Below, one piece after another: positions 59,920 to 64,000 of a DNA stretch of 64,000 nt. The notes below the pieces were generated by a model that was not told where the DNA came from, did no database searches, and saw only the letters and a list, made by a program, of their open reading frames with translations. The DNA is from Clostridia bacterium (lineage in GTDB: Bacteria; Bacillota; Clostridia; Christensenellales; Pumilibacteraceae): the NCBI GenBank assembly GCA_900767465.1, contig CAAGAW010000031.1, forward strand, positions 1-64,000, read 5' to 3'. Position 1 is the stretch's first letter. Each line of letters opens with the position of its first letter. Position numbers and translations under genes: made by a program.

Positions 59920-61311
59920 TTAAATGGTGTATTCCGGCTTTTTGACCGCGCCGTTGATTTCGTTCATTTTCTCTTCGTAACCCTTTCTGCCGAGCATAGC
60001 GAAGGTTGCTTTTTTGCCCTCTTCGACGCCGGGTTGATTGAAAGTATCGACGTTAAGAAGCGCGCCGGCGAAAGCGGTTTCGTACATAAAGTACATCAGA
60101 AGTTCGCCGATCGTTTCCTCGTTGACTTCGGGAAGGGTAATCGAGAACGAAGCGCGTTGAGCCTTGCGGAGCGCGAACTCGGTCGCCTTGCGTTCGGCGT
60201 TGATGAGTTCGTTCATGGTGTGACCTTTGAGGAAATCGCAAGCGTTTACGTCCTTGTCGTCGGTGATAACCACTCTGTCGCGGAACTTCTCTACGCCGAT
60301 AAAGGTAACAACTTTATCGAACGGACCTTCGGTGTAAAGTTGAACCTGCGAATGCTGATCGGTAACGCCGAGAGCCTTTGCGGGGGTTTGTCCGGCGTGA
60401 ACGGTTTTGCCGTCGAGGTCTACAGCCTTGCCGAGCGACTCGCCCCAGATCTGGCAATAGAAGTCCGCCATAAATTTAAGCGAATCGGCGTACGGCATCA
60501 TAACCGAGACGTTGCATCCTTTTTTCATCGCTTCGCATTGCAAAAACGCGGTGAGAAGCGCGGGGTTCTTTTTGACGTCGGCAATCGCGCTTGCGTCCGA
60601 AAGAGCGCGTGCGCCTTTGAGCATAGCCTTGATATCGAGTCCGAGGACGGCGAACGGAACGAGACCAACCGGGCAAAGAACGGAGAATCTTCCGCCTACG
60701 CCCGCACCTACGCCGTAAATCTTGAATCCCTCTTTTGCGGCGACGTTGTAAAGCGTGCCTTTACCGATCGTGGTGGTGACGATAACGTGTTTTTTAGCCT
60801 CTTCCGCGCCGAGTTCGCGTTTAAGAAGGTCGTAAATAATAAGGAACTGGCTGAGCGTTTCGCTGGTTTCGCCCGATTTGGTGATTACGTTGAAGTAAGC
60901 CGTTTTGAGATCGATCACGTCAAGTAAAGCCTTCATACGCTCGGGATCGACGTTGTCCTCGACGTAAAGTTTCGGGGCTTTGCGAACCTCTTTGGGAAGT
61001 TCGTTGTGATGGAGGTGCAAAAGCGCGGTTGCGACGGCGAGAGGGCCGAGCGCGCTTCCGCCGATGCCGAACACGACGAAACTGTCCGCTTTTTTGCCGA
61101 TTTCCGAGCAGTAACCGATCATCTCGTCGAGGTAATCGTCCTTAACGTACGGAAGATCCGCCCATTCCTGCCAGCCTTTGCCCCTGCCCGCCATAACCGA
61201 AGCGTAAGCCTTGTCGATCGCGGCGGCGTTTTTCTCGAACGCGCACGGGCAAATACCCTTGTCGCCGATTGCGTCCGTCATCATGTTGTTGTAATCGAAT
61301 TTGAGATTCAT
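59920..61311 (-). CDS. pgi: Glucose-6-phosphate isomerase
   Basis: This 463-residue enzyme interconverts glucose 6-phosphate and fructose 6-phosphate. VFGIGGSALGPLAVATAL, ITKSGETSETLSQFL, GVGGRFSVLCPVGLVPFAVLG and the C-terminal AxFxxRxx-type helix are present. It matches the shorter Bacillota form. GGAG lies 13 bases before the ATG, rather far. Ninety bases upstream is hpf, with a GGGGACGGCG/CGTCGTCCC hairpin between the two genes. Confidence 0.95.
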   Translation of the reverse strand: MNLKFDYNNMMTDAIGDKGICPCAFEKNAAAIDKAYASVMAGRGKGWQEWADLPYVKDDYLDEMIGYCSEIGKKADSFVVFGIGGSALGPLAVATALLHLHHNELPKEVRKAPKLYVEDNVDPERMKALLDVIDLKTAYFNVITKSGETSETLSQFLIIYDLLKRELGAEEAKKHVIVTTTIGKGTLYNVAAKEGFKIYGVGAGVGGRFSVLCPVGLVPFAVLGLDIKAMLKGARALSDASAIADVKKNPALLTAFLQCEAMKKGCNVSVMMPYADSLKFMADFYCQIWGESLGKAVDLDGKTVHAGQTPAKALGVTDQHSQVQLYTEGPFDKVVTFIGVEKFRDRVVITDDKDVNACDFLKGHTMNELINAERKATEFALRKAQRASFSITLPEVNEETIGELLMYFMYETAFAGALLNVDTFNQPGVEEGKKATFAMLGRKGYEEKMNEINGAVKKPEYTI

Positions 61312-61400
61312 ACCGTACCTATATACTCCTTATAATAAAGTTTTATCCGATTGCGTGACGAGAGGGACGACGAAACGCCGTCCCCCGCGCTGTTTACTTT

Positions 61401-61934
61401 TTATTTTACGGCTTCGATAAGACCGTAATCGCCGTCGTTACGCGCGTAAAGCACGTTTACGTTGCCGCTTGACTTGTTAGCGAACACGTAAAAGTCGTGT
61501 CCGACGAGTTCCATTTCTTCGATGGCGTCCTCTACAGTCATCGGGACGAGGTTGTAAGACTTGGAACGAACGACTTTCTTTGCGGGTTCCTCTTCGACCG
61601 CCGCGTCGAGAAGCGGCAGGAGCGCGTCCATATCTTTGACTTTGAACTTTTTCGCCTTCATCTTGTCGTGATGACGAATAATCTGTTTTTCGAGTTTCGG
61701 TATCGCGACGTCTATGTTGTCGTACATATTGTCGCCGATTACTTCGGCTCGTACGATTCCGCCCTGAACGGCGATCGTAATTTCGAGGGTAGCGACGTCC
61801 TTCGACTTTTTAAGGACGACTTTCGCTTTTTCGTCCTCGTCGAAAAACTTGTCGAGTTTATCTACCTTGCGGGAGATAATGTCTTTAAGTTTGTCGCTCG
61901 CGGTGTAGTTCTTGCACAGAAATTCGATTTTCAT
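61401..61934 (-). CDS. hpf: Ribosome hibernation promoting factor, long form
   Basis: This 177-residue protein stops idle ribosomes and dimerises them into 100S particles. The N-terminal S30AE domain (1-100, with KDIISRKVDKLDKFFDED and GDNMYDNIDVAIPKLEKQI) is followed by the C-terminal dimerisation domain (about 117-177, VVRSKSYNLVPMTVEDAIEEMELVGHDFYVF region). Having both domains marks the long form of Bacillota. A strong promoter lies upstream. Confidence 0.95.
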   Translation of the reverse strand: MKIEFLCKNYTASDKLKDIISRKVDKLDKFFDEDEKAKVVLKKSKDVATLEITIAVQGGIVRAEVIGDNMYDNIDVAIPKLEKQIIRHHDKMKAKKFKVKDMDALLPLLDAAVEEEPAKKVVRSKSYNLVPMTVEDAIEEMELVGHDFYVFANKSSGNVNVLYARNDGDYGLIEAVK

Positions 61935-61969
61935 TGTGGTGACCCCCTTGTATTTATTTCTGTATATAT

Positions 61970-61998
61970 ATTATACCACGGTTTCGGTGAAATGTAAA
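61970..61998 (-). promoter_or_regulatory. Promoter of hpf
   Basis: On the minus strand TTTACA (61998-61993) and TATAAT (61975-61970) are 17 bases apart. GGGGG precedes the hpf ATG by eight bases. Confidence 0.75.
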
Positions 61999-62040
61999 TG
62001 AATTTGGAATAATATTCACATAAATTTTACGAGGGTGAGT

Positions 62041-64000
62041 TTACACGAGTACGAGCCGCATTCCGTCGTAGTCCATACGCACGGTCTGCCCGCTTGCGAT
62101 CCGACCCGAAATTATACCCTCGGCGATAGGATCTTCGACCTGCTGTTCGATAACGCGGCGGAGCGGTCGTGCGCCGAACTCGGCGTCGTACCCCGCGTCC
62201 ACGATATAATCGAGCGCGCGCGGCGAAATTTCGAGCGATATTCCGCGCTCGGACAACGTTTTGTCGAATTTATCGAGCATAAGCCCGGCAATCCTGCCGA
62301 TTTCGTTTTTCGTAAGCGGGCGGAAAACGCACGTTACGTCGATACGGTTCAGAAATTCGGGTTTGAAGTATTTTTTCAGGTTCTCGATAAGAGCCTCTTC
62401 GCGGCGTTTTTCCTCGACTTCCGGGCTGAAGAATCCGAGACGCGGCAACGCTTTGAGTTCGCTTACGCCGGCGTTGGACGTCATAATGATAACGGTGTTT
62501 TTGAAACTCACCGTGCGCCCCTGCGAATCGCTTAGCCGTCCGTCGTCCAGCGTTTGCAGCAAAAGATTATATACGTCGGGGTGAGCCTTTTCGATCTCGT
62601 CGAACAGGACGACCGAATACGGTTTTCGTCGTACCGCCTCGGTAAGTTGCCCGCCGTCGTCGAATCCGGCGTAACCGGGGGGCGCGCCTATAAGTTTGGA
62701 CACGGAGTGCGACTCCATATATTCGCTCATATCTATGCGGATAACGGCGTTTTCGTCGTCGAAAAGAGCCTCGCCTATCGCCTTGGTGAGTTCGGTTTTG
62801 CCCACACCCGTAGGGCCTAAGAACAAAAACGAGCCTATCGGACGGTTCGGATCCTTGAGTCCCGCGCGGGCGCGGCGGATCGCTTTGGACACCGCGGAAA
62901 TAGCCGCGTCCTGACCGATAACACGCTCGTGCAGAATCTCCTCGAACTTCATAAGCCGTTCGCTTTCGCTCGCGCTCAGCCGCGTCACGGGTACGCCCGT
63001 CCACCGCGACACGATTTCGGCGATCTGTTCCGCGCCGATTGTCGCGACTTCGCCGCGGGCAAGGTCGAGACGGCGTTTTACGTCGAGTTTGCGATTGTGA
63101 ATCTCGTCCGCCGCGCGGTAATCTCCGCGTTGAGCGGCTACGTTTTCCTCGCGTTTAAGCCGTTCGAGTTCGTCCCTGAGCGCGTGCTGTTCGGGCGTGA
63201 TTACTCCGCCTATTTTCGCCTTGCTCATCGCCTCGTCGATAAGGTCGATCGCCTTATCCGGCAAACAGCGGTCGGGTACGTACCGGTCGGACAGTTTTGC
63301 CGCCGCGACTATCGCGTCGTCGCCGAGTCTGACCTTGTGGAAAGCCTCGTAATTTCCGCGAAGTCCCTTTATAATCTCTATCGTGTCGTCCACCGACGGC
63401 GGAGCGACTACTACCGGCTGGAAACGGCGTTCGAGAGCCTTGTCCTTTTCGATATATTTGCGATATTCTTCGAGCGTGGTCGCGCCTACGGTCTGAAGTT
63501 CGCCGCGGGCAAGGTACGGCTTTAACAGGTCGGCGGGCGAAACCTCGCCTTCCTTCGAGCCTGCCTGCGCAAGCGTATGAATCTCGTCGATAAAAAGGAT
63601 AATATCCCCCCTCTCGCGGATAATATCGATCGCCGCTTTGAGTTTTTCTTCGAGCGCGCCGCGGTATTTCGTGCCTGCAACCAGCGAACCCACGTCCAGC
63701 GAAAACACCGTTTTGCCCTTAAGTCCGTCCGGAACTTCGCCCTCCACTATCGCGCGGGCGAGTCCTTCCACAACCGCGCTTTTGCCTACGCCCGGCTCGC
63801 CGACGAGAACGGGGTTGTTCTTGGTTTTGCGGCAAAGAATCTGCTCGATCCTCTCGATCTCCTCGCTCCGTCCGATAATCGGATCTATCTTGCCGTCGCG
63901 TGCGCGTGCGGTAATATCCACACCCATGTCGGTAAGCTGAGCGGGCAATTCGGTCGCGCTCCGTCCGTCCGACGACGAACGGATTATTTTTCCGCTTTGC
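62041..64000 (-). CDS. clpC: ClpC-type AAA+ unfoldase, 5' end outside the window
   Basis: About 653 codons are visible and the frame runs on past the window edge, so the N-terminal Clp repeat domain is missing here. First AAA: GEPGVGKSA, ILFIDEIHTLA. A short middle domain (ELERLKREENVAAQRGDYRAA) marks ClpC/ClpE rather than ClpB. Second AAA: GPTGVGKTELTKAIGEAL, VVLFDEIEKAHPDVYNLLLQ, sensor 2 GARPLRR. It unfolds proteins for ClpP. A TTG at 63948 is in frame but sits in the linker before DITARARDGKIDPIIGR and is not the start. Genes such as ctsR, mcsA and mcsB would be expected further right. Confidence 0.93.
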   Translation of the reverse strand, partial: QSGKIIRSSSDGRSATELPAQLTDMGVDITARARDGKIDPIIGRSEEIERIEQILCRKTKNNPVLVGEPGVGKSAVVEGLARAIVEGEVPDGLKGKTVFSLDVGSLVAGTKYRGALEEKLKAAIDIIRERGDIILFIDEIHTLAQAGSKEGEVSPADLLKPYLARGELQTVGATTLEEYRKYIEKDKALERRFQPVVVAPPSVDDTIEIIKGLRGNYEAFHKVRLGDDAIVAAAKLSDRYVPDRCLPDKAIDLIDEAMSKAKIGGVITPEQHALRDELERLKREENVAAQRGDYRAADEIHNRKLDVKRRLDLARGEVATIGAEQIAEIVSRWTGVPVTRLSASESERLMKFEEILHERVIGQDAAISAVSKAIRRARAGLKDPNRPIGSFLFLGPTGVGKTELTKAIGEALFDDENAVIRIDMSEYMESHSVSKLIGAPPGYAGFDDGGQLTEAVRRKPYSVVLFDEIEKAHPDVYNLLLQTLDDGRLSDSQGRTVSFKNTVIIMTSNAGVSELKALPRLGFFSPEVEEKRREEALIENLKKYFKPEFLNRIDVTCVFRPLTKNEIGRIAGLMLDKFDKTLSERGISLEISPRALDYIVDAGYDAEFGARPLRRVIEQQVEDPIAEGIISGRIASGQTVRMDYDGMRLVLV

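Noticed and set aside
63946..63948. TTG as the start of the ClpC-type protein
   Set aside because: The frame stays open to the window edge and the position lies in the linker after the N-terminal domain, so the true start is outside the window.

Overview
The window reads as chromosomal DNA of an anaerobic, low-to-medium GC Bacillota, most likely an uncultured gut-type member of the Clostridia. This is inferred from gene content: a complete six-gene Rnf complex, a long-form hibernation factor, a ClpC-type ATPase, DnaD plus a DnaC/DnaI-like loader, the UPF0210/UPF0237 pair, oligoendopeptidase F and a short SecE. No rRNA, tRNA, prophage, transposase gene or CRISPR array was found.

Layout. 1-4364: a secreted propeller-like protein, then a purine permease behind a purine riboswitch. 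4365-6546: a PP2C phosphatase and a zinc-ribbon Ser/Thr kinase in one overlapping operon. 7481-11538: pyrophosphatase, then the rpmG-secE-nusG-rplK-rplA-rplJ-rplL operon with an L10 leader and attenuator, but no rpoB after rplL. 12334-16915: thrC, trpS, a DUF5685-like gene, a J-like/TPR protein and a membrane protein, tightly overlapped. 18099-26282: P-loop protein, Re-citrate synthase-like enzyme, aminotransferase, CDF exporter, dnaB, typA. 27108-32681: membrane proteins, pepF, UPF0210 and ACT proteins. 33653-40756: sbcC/sbcD, dnaD and a DnaC-like loader, and a tandem-OB SSB. 40746-46698: polysaccharide deacetylase and rnfCDGEAB. 47134-54462: two half-size TSUP proteins, a 1080-residue membrane-anchored surface protein and a GH2 beta-galactosidase. 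54606-64000: dusB, mazG, copA, pgi, hpf and the 3' part of clpC.

The most unusual material is outside the genes. Nearly every long intergenic stretch is a mosaic of short dispersed repeats. Three kinds stand out: REP-like stem-loops whose stems differ in sequence but keep pairing, followed by GGGCAAG; pairs of these in inverted orientation around a shared core (REPIN-like); and a roughly 90-bp three-hairpin unit that sits inside other repeat families, with unfilled copies of those families elsewhere in the window. A second notable point is copA: its C-terminal copper-chaperone domain begins at a methionine preceded by a well-spaced ribosome binding site, so the mRNA may also give a free CopZ-like protein.

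Functionally the genes are housekeeping (translation, replication, repair), anaerobic energy conservation (Rnf, Re-citrate synthase-like enzyme, pyrophosphatase), metal handling (CDF, CopA) and glycan use (beta-galactosidase, surface modules).
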